64,000 nt of DNA. It comes from Owenia fusiformis. Its lineage: Eukaryota; Annelida; Polychaeta; Sabellida; Oweniidae. Numbering within the stretch: position 1 is the first letter of the stretch; every line of letters starts with the position of its first letter. The position numbers and the translations under genes are program-made. The notes beneath the pieces were generated by a model. The model had not been told where the DNA came from. It saw only the letters and a list, made by a program, of their open reading frames with translations, and searched no databases. Below are positions 25,001 through 40,000 of the stretch, in pieces. The stretch is taken from positions 15,200,467 through 15,264,466 of the forward strand of contig CAIIXF020000002.1 in NCBI GenBank assembly GCA_903813345.2, in the 5' to 3' direction.

Positions 25001-28000
25001 AAACATACCTTACTTGGACTTGTTCAAAACTACTAAAACCTATTGAGCCTAATGTATTTACATTGTTTACCATATTAATGGCATATTTCATTTTCACTAA
25101 GATTGATTTTATGTATTTTCTGTCAGAGAAGAGGCACTTGAAAAAACAAAGGAGGTTGTTTACCAAGATCCCAATAATTACAATGTGATCAATATTTACA
25201 AATAAGAGCATTGAGACCTTTCAGAGAAGTGTTGCATTATGGGGACTACAAGTACTGTACTAATACTGCATTTTATTTCATACTGATTTTACAAGTTCAT
25301 AGCTAGTAGACTTAGGTGAAAAATATCTACTGCTTTTTGTTATGAATAGTGTAAATTGGAAATATTTGGCATTGGAAATATCTGAGTAAGTTTCAAGTAA
25401 ATTATATCATTTTTTTATTCTACCAAACTTGATATAAGAGAACTCATGATCCACCTGTTTGTTCATTTTTCTGGGATTTAAGTCAAATTCATTTCTTCTT
25501 CAGTTCATATATTTATTGCATTTCTTCCTTATTCCATGTATCAATTTCTCATTCCATGTATCAGTTGTATTTCTTCTTCATTCCATGTATCAGTTGTATT
25601 TCTTCCTCATTCCATGTATCAATTGTATTTCTTCTTCATTCCATGTATCAGTTGTATTTCTTCCTCATTCCATGTATCAATTGTATTTCTTCCTCATTCC
25701 ATGTATCAATTGTATTTCTTCCTCATTCCATGTATCAATTGTATTTCTTCCTCATTCCATGTATCAGTTGTATTTCTTCTTCATTCCATGCATCAGTTGT
25801 ATTTCTTCTTCATTCCATGTATCAGTTGTATTTCTTCCTCATTCCATGTATCAATTGTATTTCTTCCTCATTCAATGTATCAGTTGTATTTCTTCTTCAT
25901 TCCATGTATCAATTGTATTTCTTCCTCATTCCATGTATCAATTGTATTTCTTCTTCATTCCATGCATCAGTTGTATTTCTTCTTCATTCCATGCATCAGT
26001 TGTATTTCTTCCTCATTCCATGCATCAGTTGTATTTCTTCTTCATTCCATGTATCAGTTGTATTTCTTCTTCATTCCATGTATCAGTTGTATTTCTTCTT
26101 CATTCCATGTATCAGTTGTATTTCTTCTTCATTCCATGCATCAGTTGTATTTCTTCCTCATTCCATGCATAAGTTGTATTTCTTCTTCATTCCATGTATC
26201 AGTTGTATTTCTTCTTTATTCCACGTATCAGTTGTATTTCTTCTTCATTCCATGCATCAGTTGTATTTCTTCTTCATTCCATGCATCAGTTGTATTTCTT
26301 CCTCATTCCATGCATCAGTTGTATTTCTTCTTCATTCCATGCATCAGTTGTATTTCTTCTTCATTCCATGCATCAGTTGTATTTCTTCCTTATTCCATGC
26401 ATCAGTTGTATTTCTTCTTCATTCCATGCATCAGTTGTATTTCTTCCTCATTCCATGCATCAGTTGTATTCTTCATTCCATGCATCAGTTGTATTTCTTC
26501 TTCATTCCATGCATCAGTTGTATTTCTTCTTCATTCCATGCATCAGTTGTATTTCTTCTTCATTCCATGCATCAGTTGTATTTCTTCTTCATTCCATGCA
26601 TCAGTTGTATTTCTTCCTCATTCCATGCATCAGTTGTATTTCTTATTCATTCCATGCATCAGTTGTATTTCTTCTTCATTCCATGCATCAGTTGTATTTC
26701 TTCTTCATTCCATGCATCAGTTGTATTTCTTCCTCATTACATGCATCATTTGTATTTCTTCCTCATTCCATGCATCATTTGTATTTTTTCTTCATTCCAT
26801 GCATCAGTTGTATTTCTTCTTCATTCCATGTATCAGTTGTATTTCTTCTTCATTCCATGCATCAGTTGTATTTCTTCTTCATTCCATGCATCAGTTGTAT
26901 TTCTTCTTCATTCCATGCATCAGTTGTATTTCTTCCTCATTCCATGCATCAGTTGTATTTCTTCTTCATTCCATGTATCAATTGTATTTCTTCTTCATTC
27001 CATGCATCAGTTGTATTTCTTCTTCATTCCATGCATCAGTTGTATTTCTTCCTCATTCCATGCATCAGTTGTATTTCTTCTTCATTCCATGCATCAGTTG
27101 TATTTCTTCCTCATTCCATGCATCAGTTGTATTTCTTCTTCATTCCATGCATCAGTTGTATTTCTTCTTCATTCCATGCATCAGTTGTATTTCTTCTTCA
27201 TTCCATGCATCAGTTGTATTTCTTCTTCATTCCATGCATCAGTTGTATTTCTTCTTCATTCCATGTATCAGTTGTATTTCTTCCTCATTCCATGTATCAG
27301 TTGTATTTCTTCTTCATTCCATGTATCAGTTGTATTTCTTCTTCATTCCATGCATCAGTTGTATTTCTTCTTCATTCCATGCATCAGTTGTATTTCTTCT
27401 TCATTCCATGCATCAGTTGTATTTCTTTTTCATTCCATGTATCAATCATATTTCTTCCTCAAACCTGAAAATTAAGATGACTTATATTTAAAGGGGCCAT
27501 CTGCTACTTCTGTTCAATCTTTCAACAGACATTGGAAGAAGGAATGAATGCATTTTATTATTCACAGATGTCATACCTATATTTATTAAATGGATTATCA
27601 GACAATCACAAATATAACATAAACGCATCTGCAAGGGACAACAATTAGCTGCCATGTTTTGCCTTTTATAGTAACACATGTAAGGAATGTGGAATTAGCA
27701 AGAAATAAAGAGAACAAACAGCTATAATAATTTCAATTATTTGAAAAGGTGTGTCAGTGCTGAAGCTCAATTAGAATAATTTGGATAGAAACTGCTAAGA
27801 ATATGTGTTAAAGTGTGAAAATATATGTAATAGCATTTTCATCTGCAGATTTTATTGGGAAACAATAAATTGATTATTAACCTCTGGAAAAAGTTCACCC
27901 ATGTATCAAGTTGAAATCAATAACTTTTCATAAAGATATAAAACAGTGTGTAGGAAATGTTGCTTATCTTGCATAAAGTAAATTAATGAGAACTCGTATA

Positions 28001-31000
28001 GTGTTGATTGTTTTGGCTTAACAGTTATATAAGTTTTTTAAAATACATATTTTTATTGAAGGGAGTACTCCATCTGAACATATACAGTTAATTTAACAAA
28101 CGAGAAATGTTTTATGGATTAAAAGCCTGACTATGCAGTGTTGTATTGAATTGCATAGGCAGGAAACATTGAAATGCTCTAACTAAACAAAAAGTAGAAT
28201 TATAGGAAGTGGCAATATTATGTACATCAAAACCTTGCCATCTAACCAAAGAGGGTCGAATCACAAAGGAGTTTAACTGGCAATGGTTTTTAACTTAAAG
28301 TGATGTAGCTCAGGTGTTCAGATGTTTAAATTACTTATTCACTACAACGTACATACTTTATTGTATGTTTCAGAGATATGTTTCAGATATCTGTTTTGTT
28401 ATATATATGTTTTAGATTGTATACTGTATGTTTCAGAGAAAAGATCTTGGGGATTGCAAGGAGATCATCTTTCACCAGTGAATGTAGGGTCAAGGTCACT
28501 CACTCCATTGTCTAATGGTTACCATGCCAATGTGCCAAGTCATGATCAGGTATGTTTAACTAAAATATTATTAGGGATATGGAAGTGCTAGTTCCAAAAT
28601 GGAAAACTCCCAACAGTTGAAAAACACAGCAAGAAAATGAAACTACAAACACCACAACCAGTCATACTTAAAAAGAAATATCTCAAAATATGGTCTATTA
28701 TCCCATTTAATATACAAACAATTATATGGAAACTATGGGAAATAACTATTGTATATCTGATAAATAAATACTGAATAATTCAATTTCATAACAAAGAAGA
28801 TGAAACTTCCTAATCAAAAACTGTCCAACATGTATCCTAAAAACACTATTTTTCAGGACTCTGATTTGTTAAGTGAGTCTGATCAGGAATCTACAACTCC
28901 AACGTCATACTCACCTCCACCTGGTGGAAATTTTAATAACTATAGTCTCCCGACACCAAAAATTGCCAATAATATCGCTATGTTGCACCAACAGCACTTA
29001 CAAAGCACACAACCTAGAGGGCATCACTATAGTATGACATCACAAGTACTTAATTCATCCACTCCGCAATACAACACAGGTTTGACATTTGCATTATTTC
29101 ATGTTATTGTAGTTAAGGAAATTTAATGTTAGTTTCTTGGAAGAAGAAATGAACCTGGCTCTTAACTTTTTCTGTTTGGTTCGGCTCCTTCCATAAGTTT
29201 GGGAACCAAAATAGCTTGTTTAGGTTTGAATCTTAATCCTCAACAATTGCAAAATGTCAGGTGACATTTGATGAATTTGTTGAAATTTGCAAACAATAAA
29301 CAAATCTTTACATGTTTAGGAGGTGTGCAATGACACAATGTGAATTGTTAGTACCTCAGTGTAAATACTCGCATCTGATTGGTCAATTAGCGGTCAACAT
29401 TTTTGCCTGTACCTCACCTGTGCATCATGGGATATCATATTATTGACCGCTTATGTTACTGTACTACACTTGTGAATTATGGGGAATATGACGTCATAAT
29501 ATTTAGTAAATATTATGAAGTCATATTCCCCATAATTCACAAATATTATTTACTGAAAAAACATGGTAGACGGACATTTCGTAATCGTTGATGAAAGTGA
29601 TATTTTGACTGCTAGACGACAAGTATAGCAAAAATACAAAAAGAAACGAAAAATTAACATTGATTTACTAGTGAGTACGCAGTTATGTGCCAAAAACAGA
29701 GAGTTTAACTACCACTGTCTTCAGATTTTCTTAAAAAATTATTGCTGGCGTGGTTCGGAGAAAAGATTGTGAAATGAAGTCATGATTGATGACTGTCGTC
29801 TATATGTGTATTATTAGTTTCTTCTGACTAACAAAAATGGACACATATGTTTGTTATATCGATATGACGAAAGCCTTCTGCAGTATAAATCGAGATTGCC
29901 TATGGTTCAAACTCAATAGAATAGGAATAAAAGGAAAAATCTTTAAGGCTGTTCAATCCCTGTATCATGATGTAACCTGCTCAGTGAGGATTAATGGCTT
30001 GCTGACCCCTAAATTCAAGGTATCTAATGGATGTAAGGAGGGCTGTTTGCTTTCTCCGACCCTGTTCGCCATCTATATAAACGATTTAGCATCTGATGTG
30101 AAACAATTGAGGTGTGGAGTCCATGTTGATGACACCAATGTAGGAATATTACTTTATGCAGATGATATCGCATTAATAGCACCAACCCCTCAAGACTTAC
30201 AACGCATGCTAAATAAGGTGAATGAATGGTGCAGGAAATGGAGACTCTCTATGAACCTGAGCAAAACAAAAATAGTGCATTATAGGCCCCCCTCCCACCC
30301 TCAATCAGTCTACATTTTTACATGTGGCCAAGATACCATTGAATATGCTCCAAAATATAAATATCTGGGTTTATTATATCACTATCTAGCTAGCGACAGT
30401 ATGATTGGTCAAAACCGGGTCACATGTCGTGGGATATCTGGCGATATTCAATGGCAATGCTAATCAGATAAGACAACCGTGAGATATCTAGCGATATCCC
30501 ACGCTCCCGGGAATTTTCAAAGAAGTTGTTTTCGTTCAGTGTAAATAATTTAGTTCAGTGTAAGTAAAATGGCAGACGAACCGAGTAGATTCAATGTATT
30601 TCAATGTTAACCTATGACTTAATAATATTAGGGATGTTTAGCTAGACAGTGATATAATAAAACAAATATTTCACTCTATTTTCGGTGAATACCTGTAGCA
30701 CTTTCACAAGGTGATATTCCACTTGCCCTTCGGGCTTCGTGGAATATCACTTGTGAAAGATGTACAGGTATTCACCTCAATAGAGTGAAATATTTGTTCA
30801 ATATGGCTAGAGGAACACTTAGATGCCAAAATCATCGCAAGTGAAATTGCCAAATCAGCTTCAAGAGCCCTGGGAGTAATTACAACTAAAGCAAAAGCTA
30901 CTGGTGGAATGGACTTCAAAGTGTTTAACAAGCTATATGACTCCCTAGTACAACCAGTGATCAACTACGGCAGTGCTGTTGTTGGCCTTAGGGAGCATAG

Positions 31001-34000
31001 ATGCCTAAATAATATACAAAATCGAGCTGGCAAATCATTCCTCGGTGTAAGTCCAAAAACCAACAATGAAGCAGTTCGCGGTGACCTTGGGTGGAGCCCT
31101 CTGGTGGATAAAACAAGATTGGAATGTGCCCGCCAGTACCTGAGATTACACAATATGGACCATAATAGATTGAACTATAAAGTGCATGTTTGGTCATTAA
31201 AACAAAAAAGAAGTTGGGACTATCATACTAAAACAATGTTGTCAAACAATGGTATTTCCACTGATAATAATATTTCCTTACATGTAAAAACAACAATAAA
31301 ACTTTTAAAGAACTGTTTCAATTCGAAAGATCCTTTCTTGAAAAACATCTGGAACGATAAAAATAATGTGCAAAATGGAAATAAGCTTCGAACTTATAGA
31401 ATGTTCAAATATGGAGTTGTAACTGAATCTTATGTATCTGATTATATTCCAAGACATCATAGAAGTATGCTTGCCAAACTGAGAACAGGTAGTCTCCCAC
31501 TTAACATTGAGACTGGTAGATGGTCAAACATAGCATTGCAAGATCGAACTTGTAAATTATGTGATAGTAACACTATTGAAGATGAATTGCACTTTGCCAT
31601 TCAATGTAAACATTACTCCAGCCTCAGATCACACTTTTATGAAACTGTTACAAACATTTTGACGCCACATATAAAAACAAATACTGACAATGATTTACTT
31701 CTATTTATTAGTCTCATGCATTCAAAATCAATTCAAAGGCAATGGGCTGCTCTCTTGCATAACATGTTTGTAAAGAGACAATTTGACCTTGAAAGGCTGA
31801 CTGAAACATAATTATTTGTAATGTCCTAATGTATGTTTCACCATATTCATTCGATTGAGTGCCTCATTACTTTTATACTATAATTTAACTCTAGTCAATT
31901 TAAAGAGGCAATATGTTACATGTTAACTCTTTCTATTTATTATGTATAAGAATTTATAATTATCAAACATGTGCAATACTTGGGATAAATTGTTTTATTA
32001 TACATTACTGATACGCATTGTCTACAGTCTGACAGTATATGCTTAATGTTCTTGCGATAATAATTTGGAAGTTAGTGACCAGTGTCTCATAAGCCGACAT
32101 CGGCTGGTGGTATTTTAACTATGTTCTTATATATGTATTAATTGTATCATACCAGTGACACTTAAATAAAATATTTTAAACTAAACTAACAAAACAATTG
32201 TAGACCTCTCCATTCGGTCAACTGTCAAAATCATATACCTCGACTGTAAACCTTGAAACTACTGTTGACAGAGACCGAGTTTCTCGGTTTACAGTCTCGG
32301 TATACAATTTTGCCGGTTGACCTCTGGAGAGGTCAACAATATCCTAGATGCGAGTAGAAATGATCTTGATTTAAGTCATTAAAAATTCAAAATTCAGTCA
32401 AACTGATGTCATATTTGAAATTTACATGTAAAATTACATCTAGAAATATGGTTTTGAAAAGAGTTTATCAACTTTGGAAATTTAATTTTCTTTGAAAATG
32501 TGACTTCTAGGTCGGGGAGATTCCCCATAGCCCCCATGTTGTAATATCACAAAAATGGAAATATCTTTTCTTGTGTTGGGCAGATAATATTTTCTTTTAC
32601 TGGACGTATTTTAATTTGTATAACTATCAGATACATAAGGGTAATATGAATAGTGAACCACTAAAACTGATGAATATTCAAGTTTAAGGGAATTTTGTAA
32701 TACCCTGCCATGTTATTTCCCCCGAGTCAGCCACCTGGTGGCGAAACTGGTAACTACCTACTCGCATCTGAGTAATTGTATATTGTACACAGCAGTGCAT
32801 TTGCTGCATTATGGGTTTTGCTGGTTGGCTATATAGTGTATATATTGTTTTCTACAAATTACTGTAAACACATGAACATAATATTATGCCCCAGTGCTAT
32901 TTACTTTTGATTTATGTTGACACTACTCTGAATCACACTCTGTTATTCATTTGTTTAAACATCAGTTTTATTATCACACTCTGTACATTCATGTATACTT
33001 AAAGAGACTCTATGCCATAGGATAGCACAATCAAGACCCCTCTGGACTTTTTTGCATATTGAGTTTCACCACATATAACCCTTATCTACTTACCAAAGAA
33101 GAAATCCCAAATCCCCCCTCTTTCAGTGTAAATTTTGCGATTGTGCTGGCCGATCTAATTATTTTCGAAGAAATTAATTCAATCTGAAGTTTGAATATAC
33201 CGGGAAAGTCCTCCTGTTATCTGATGGGTCGTTGAATTTGTTTATCATGAACCTGATTGGCTGCCTGGTTCAAGGCACTTGTGTGACTCAATGGGGATTT
33301 CCCTCGGTAGCTGAGGAATCAATAGTGTTTAATTCTGGAGGTTGGTTGTTCTGTTGATTATTTCAATATTTCGGCAATTATATACCCTAAAGTTATTCTC
33401 AAGATATATCCATGGTATGTGAGATATTATATGAGCAATAATAGGACATCATTGATTGTCTGGGGGAGAAACCTATTATGGTATAATGCATCTTTAATCT
33501 TTTTAACTTAACATCTGAATCTATGTAACAATATTGGACAGATTGCAAGTGTCTTTTTTACATTACATGTATACATAAAGATAAAGAAACATAAAGAAAG
33601 TTGACAGATAATGCTTTTTTGTAATCTAAATTGCAGCATTCATTCCCACCATGAGATCCATGATGCCCCCTGGTGCCTCTAATCCTAAAGTGATGTCTAA
33701 CTCACGCTCAAATCAACAAGATATCTCACCAATAGAGGCCCCTACTGGTGGTGAGATGAGAGGGTCACCCCTGGGTTGCAACATGGTGTCCCCGCAACTC
33801 CCCTACAGCTACAATACACCCTCTCCACAGATGAATAACTCTAGAAAACTCTCTCTTGATCCACATGTTAGATTGAAGATTGAAAAGCTTGAAGAGGTAC
33901 GTCAGTATATTCTATTTTCTAAAACTAGTGAAAAGTGCATGTTTGGTGTATTTTTGTATAATTGTTGTACAAAATACTTATTGTTTTTTGTATAATTGTT

Positions 34001-37000
34001 ATACAAAGTGTACTATTGTTTCAGGCACTCAAATATCTTGGTTTAGAGCCTACAGTTGATCAACAACTTCAGTTACGCCAAAGTTTAATGGCTGATGCTG
34101 CAGGGACGGTCAGTTATGGACGTAAGTTACTGCATGGGAGTTAAACTGTGGAACTCTTGATGGCTAGAAGCAATGTAAAACAATTAGGAGCAATGAGAAA
34201 CTTCAAGGAATGAAACAGTTATTTCCATAGCAATCTTTATGTTGATTAGCTAGAAAATGTTCAACTCTCTTATTGCTATATTTTTAGACATTTTCAGCCT
34301 CATATTCAATTTTGTTTTACATTGCTGATTGAGAAGAAATTGCCAACTTTATGAATTATTATGTACATACCTCTAAGTTTGTAAATGTTTTTCAAAGATG
34401 TGGATATTATGGTTATTTTCATTATGAACAAACCCCTCTTATAATGCATAGCAGATAGTAACATATGAATGCAATACAAAATATGAGTTGTTGGTTTTAG
34501 GGTTGTTTTATTGTATTTATCTTATTATATTTTAGAGTTTGTTCAAGCTGCTAGAGAAATATTCAAAGTTGAGTTAGAACAGAGAAGTATTGGCTCAAGT
34601 GCCTTGTATTTCTCAGCCAATGATATAACATCATTCACAGAGCCTCCAGCTTTCAAACCACAGGTGAGTTCTACCTGCTAACAGGAAACAAATGTCACCA
34701 TAAACTCAATTTAAAGTCATGACAATGTTTTGAAGTGCAAAATAAGAAATGGAAAAATGTGTGTTTATTCAAAGGCCTCTTATTATTGCAAAAGTACTAT
34801 ATATACTGTTGTTGTTATCTTGTGCTGCTGTCATCAAAACTTCAGGAAAACCACTCCCCTTCTCAACTTGATTTTGACTAAATGGGAAGATCTGATTAGG
34901 TTAAGCGCATACTGTGTAAATTACTCAGTGGCCATTTTGATTTTTTCTCTGTGTTTCTAGTTTTTAATAATGTGATAACTGTAGGTATGTAGTTCATATT
35001 CTAAAGCCCATTTCTTGAAAATTGGTATCATTGAGTAACTTCCAATATCAGAAATAAAAATTTATGAAATGATTTAAATACATGTATACTTGATATGAAG
35101 AAGCAAGATCATCAATTCATAACTTATAACTAGGTATTTTTCAGACTTATAAGAGCAACTATGACATTCTGTGCCGGTGTCAGGCTATAATATTGCTTTT
35201 GTTTGAAGCAACTTATGTTACCCAACATGCAATAAAGTGTTAGTTTTCAAGGAAACCAAATTATTAAATCCTGTTTTAATAACACTGGAGGCAAATTTCA
35301 TTACCTGTGTGAAATATGATCAAACTAGTATATATATACAGAACTTATTAAAATTGAACTTAATTTCACCCTCATTGCATTTTAAAATTGAAAATGAGTT
35401 ATTTCTGCAGTTGATTTCCTTGTAGAAATCACTCACAAATACCAAAATATGCAAAATTTTGTGGTGTTGTTATTTTGTTTTTCCTCTTGCTAGATGGCAG
35501 CATATGCGATTGTCTGTATGTACCTATCACAATATTTTACTCTAGATTCTGTCTTAATTTTCATTAAAACGCCTGAAAAGCCTGTGGAATTCCCATAGAG
35601 TTGGCCTTTTCACTTGCAGAATTTCCTAATTTCACTTACAGAATTTAGTATTTCATCTTGCAGAGAACTAGGGAGAATGATCATAATTATAAATAGGTCA
35701 AGTTTCCTGTTATATTGGTTAAAAATATAAATTTAACAAGCATGTTCCTGTAACTTTTTTATCACTCAGGATTTGGTGAATTGAGTGAGAGATCTTAACA
35801 TGCATATTAATATATGGAATATCAAACTTGATTTTGATCTACATGCTCTTCAGTTATAAACCCAAACGAAACATGAGTGTTTTTATTATCCCACCGAATG
35901 GAGTGTAAGTAAGGATATAGAGAAGTTGTCTGTCCATTCATCCATCCATTTATTGTCAGTTAATATGTCTGCCAGTGCCAGATGATATCTCAAATACTGG
36001 TTATAATTGGGCACTTTTTGGCAGATGATAATAAATGTACATGAAGGGACACCTGCAGTACAACTGGAGACTGGATCCCTCTTGCTTGATTTATACTGTT
36101 ATAATAAATGCACATGAAGGGACACTTGCAGTGCAACTGGAGACTGGATCCCTCTTGCTTGATTTATACTGTTATAATAAATGCACATGAAGGGACACCT
36201 GCAGTACAACTGGAGACTGGATCCCTCTTGCTTGATTTATACTGTTAAAATAAATGTACATGAAGGGACACTTGCAGTGCAACTGGAGACTGGATCTCTC
36301 TTGCTTTATTTATACTGTTATAATAAATGTGCATGAAGGGACACTTGCAGTGCAACTGGAGACTGGATCTCTCTTGCTTGATTTATACTGTTATAATAAA
36401 TGTACATGAAGGGACACTTGCAGTACAACTGGAGACTGGATCCCTCTTGCTTGGTTTATACTGTTAAAATAAATGTACATGAAGGGACACTTGCAGTGCA
36501 ACTGGAGACTGGATCTCTCTTGCTTGATTTATACTGTTAAAATAAATGTACATGAAGGGACACTTGCAGTACAACTGGAGACTGGATCCCTCTTGCTTGG
36601 TTTATACTGTTAAAATAAATGTACATGAAGGGACACTTGCAGTGCAACTGGAGACTGGATCCCTCTTGCTTGATTTATATTGTTAAAATAAATGTACATG
36701 AAGGGACACTTGCAGTACAACTGGAGACTGGATCCCTCTTGCTTGGTTTATACTGTTAAAATAAATGTACATGAAGGGACACTTGCAGTACAACTGGAGA
36801 CTGGATCCCTCTTGCTTGGTTTATACTGTTAAAATAAATGTACATGAAGGGACACTTGCAGTACAACTGGAGACTGGATCCCTCTTGCTTGGTTTATACT
36901 GTTAAAATAAATGTACATGAAGGGACACTTGCAGTACAACTGGAGACTGGATCCCTCTTGCTTGGTTTATACTGTTAAAATAAATGTACATGAAGGGACA

Positions 37001-40000
37001 CTTGCAGTGCAACTGGAGACTGGATCCCTCTTGCTTGATTTATATTGTTATAATAAATGTACATAAAGGGACACCTGCAGTACAACTGGAGACTGGATCT
37101 CTCTTGCTTGATTTATACTGTTAAAATAAATGTACATGAAGGGACACTTGCAGTGCAACTGGAGACTGGATCTCTCTTGCTTTATTTATACTGTTATAAT
37201 AAATGTGCATGAAGGGACACTTGCAGTGCAACTGGAGACTGGATCTCTCTTGCTTGATTTATACTGTTATAATAAATGTACATGAAGGGACACTTGCAGT
37301 ACAACTGGAGACTGGATCCCTCTTGCTTGGTTTATACTGTTAAAATAAATGTACATGAAGGGACACTTGCAGTGCAACTGGAGACTGGATCTCTCTTGCT
37401 TGATTTATACTGTTATAATAAATGTGCATGAAGGGACACTTGCAGTGCAACTGGAGACTGGATCTCTCTTGCTTGATTTATACTGTTATAATAAATGTGC
37501 ATGAAGGGACACTTGCAGTGCAACTGGAGACTGGATCTCTCTTGCTTGATTTATACTGTTATAATAAATGCACATGAAGGGACACTTGCAGTACAACTGT
37601 AGACTGGATCTCTCTTGCTTGATTTATACTGTTATAATATTTTGGTGAAAATCAACTAATTCTACTATAACAATGGATTGAATTAATGATTTCAGCAGTC
37701 TACCTTGCATGAGCACAGTCCACCAAGTCCAGTGGAATACAGTCCTGTTTCCAATGCAAATGAGGATCTAGAAACAGTTGTAAGAGAGAGGGACAGTTTG
37801 AGAAGAGAGGTGGACAGACTAAAGGTCAGTACTGATGGGGATCTAGAAACAATTCCCTAATGGGAATCTTTGTCACTCATTTCTACTAACATAAATTAAG
37901 ACTCATCGATAGAAATGATGATATCACGTACTGTCTTACATATACTTAACCTATTGGATGAATTGTTAATTGAATGATACATCCTTTCAAAATGAGCTTG
38001 TATGTCTGCCCTATCTATGAGTCGAATTACATGGTTTCAAAATTGCAGTTTCTCTAGTTTCTTGGATGAATCAGAAAGACCTTGACAAACTGAATTTTTC
38101 ATCTATTTCTAATTATCAGGCAAAGTACAATCCATATTGTCTTATTGATAAAATCGCCAATTAAATCTCCAATAGACACATTTTGCCTGCCTTACCCTTT
38201 AAAGGTTTCAAAGCAGTGTTTGGATGCAATCATCAGGGAATCATTGCTTTCATTTAGAGATCCTTTAATAACTAAGGGAATGAGTCATGTTTATTGCTGA
38301 TGTGGTCTGAAAGTAATGAGTTTTCATAATAGATTGTTACTGAGGAAATTGTGTAATTTGAGAGCACAGAGCTGTTATACACACAGACAGGCACAAGGTT
38401 TTATGTAACATTTAACATGCTCTCTTATGCAATGCAACACATTTATTTAAGCTGGTGTCACACACACACAGTTTTTTAGGTTGTCCAGAATATAATTGAA
38501 ATTCTAGAAGACAGATTTTCTTCATATCTATTGGTAAGATGTATATTAGTAAATGGTTTTTGGCTTACATATTCTTTCAAGATGACCAACATTTAAAAAT
38601 ATGATTTTCTTTGCATTTCCAATCAAAGTAATGAATATTTCTGTTTGAAATTTTGGTAATGCCTTAATGGTATTTCTGTTTGTAATTTTGGTAATGCCTC
38701 CATTAAATATTCAATTTTCCATCTTCTCTTATTTAAACCCTTGAAAGTTCAAAATAGCCACCCAAACATAGTATAAAACCTACGTGTATTGAACATTTTT
38801 TGCCAAGTGTTGGTAGGTTTCACTATTGAGAGGGTCTATACAGAAATCAATAGAGTATGTGCTAAGGAATGTAATGTCCATTAAAGAGATGTGTTCACTA
38901 AGACAGGTTTTACTGTATGTGCCTTTTTATGTGCAAATTAAAGGTTTTTAACAAAATATTGCAAATATTATATTATGAAATGTTTCAGATTCATGAACGA
39001 TCTCTTGTAATCTTATTGAGAATCTGTTAGAGAAAGCATCGACTACAAAACATTTTAAGCTACATTTTGATAAACAAACCAATATATTCACTATAATTTC
39101 AAATGTAACATTTTAAAAAATTAACTCATGAACTAAACATTAAATGCAAGATATAATAAACTTAAGTAAATTTTTTAAATCAAATGATTTTTATGAAAAT
39201 GGTGATTTTTATGTCACCATCAGAAGTATTGTTATAGTCTCCAACTTTTTGGTGGATGGTGCTCAGTGGTAGGTTTTCAGAGTTCAGCATCTGTAACAAT
39301 TGGCAGGTGGTGACATTTTGCATGATCATGCCTTAGTCTACCTTGTTGGAAAGTTACCCTCTTCATTTTCCATAATAAGTGTAAATGGCTTTGCTACTTC
39401 AAAATGTAGCACAATAATTTATTTGACTTTGTATGTTTCTAAAGGAGTAGCATAAAACTCCTTGTGTACATGTAATTCTAAATGTTTCAGATTTTGTTGA
39501 AGGACAAAGACAGAGCTTGCAATACTGCAGAGGAAGAGTTACTTAGGATCAGAAAGGTAAGAAATTGTTATCTGTTTTTAGCCACCACTTTTTCTGTAGC
39601 AGTTGTTACAATTCTAGTAATTTGCAATAATTAACTTGAAACTTTTAGTGAACACAGATTGCAAACATATGACCAACTATTCTATTCTCTATTTCCAAGA
39701 AACTGAATCGTTTAACGGAGAAAAAGCACTTTCCAAGTCTTGCTTCATAAATCATAGATTCTCAATCTTTAACAGTTTTGATATGTTACTGTGCAGGATG
39801 CGCAGGGTGCAATACATGAGAGCAGGGCGCTTAGAAGCAAGGTGCACCTGGCAGACCAGGCGCAGAGAGCAGCCAGGAACATGGAACAGGACTATGAAGA
39901 AGTTGTCAAACTGCTGGAGAATGAAATAGCAGAGCTGAAGGCACAAATGGGCAAAGAAATGGTGAGATTACTGAAATAAAACATTCATAACTTTTAAGGA

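Larger units (their letters stand above)
29080..33636 (+). other. STXBP4 intron with LINE and MITEs
   Basis: It contains a palindrome at 29470-29541, a LINE fragment pair at 29837-31811 with tail, a MITE at 32202-32338 and a dispersed repeat at 32580-32790. 32830-33636 holds nothing I recognise. Confidence 0.6.

Noticed and set aside
25459-27491. Long Phe/Ser/His/Cys-rich frames in all forward frames
   Set aside because: The 29-bp minisatellite simply lacks stop codons; the same peptide cycles through every frame.
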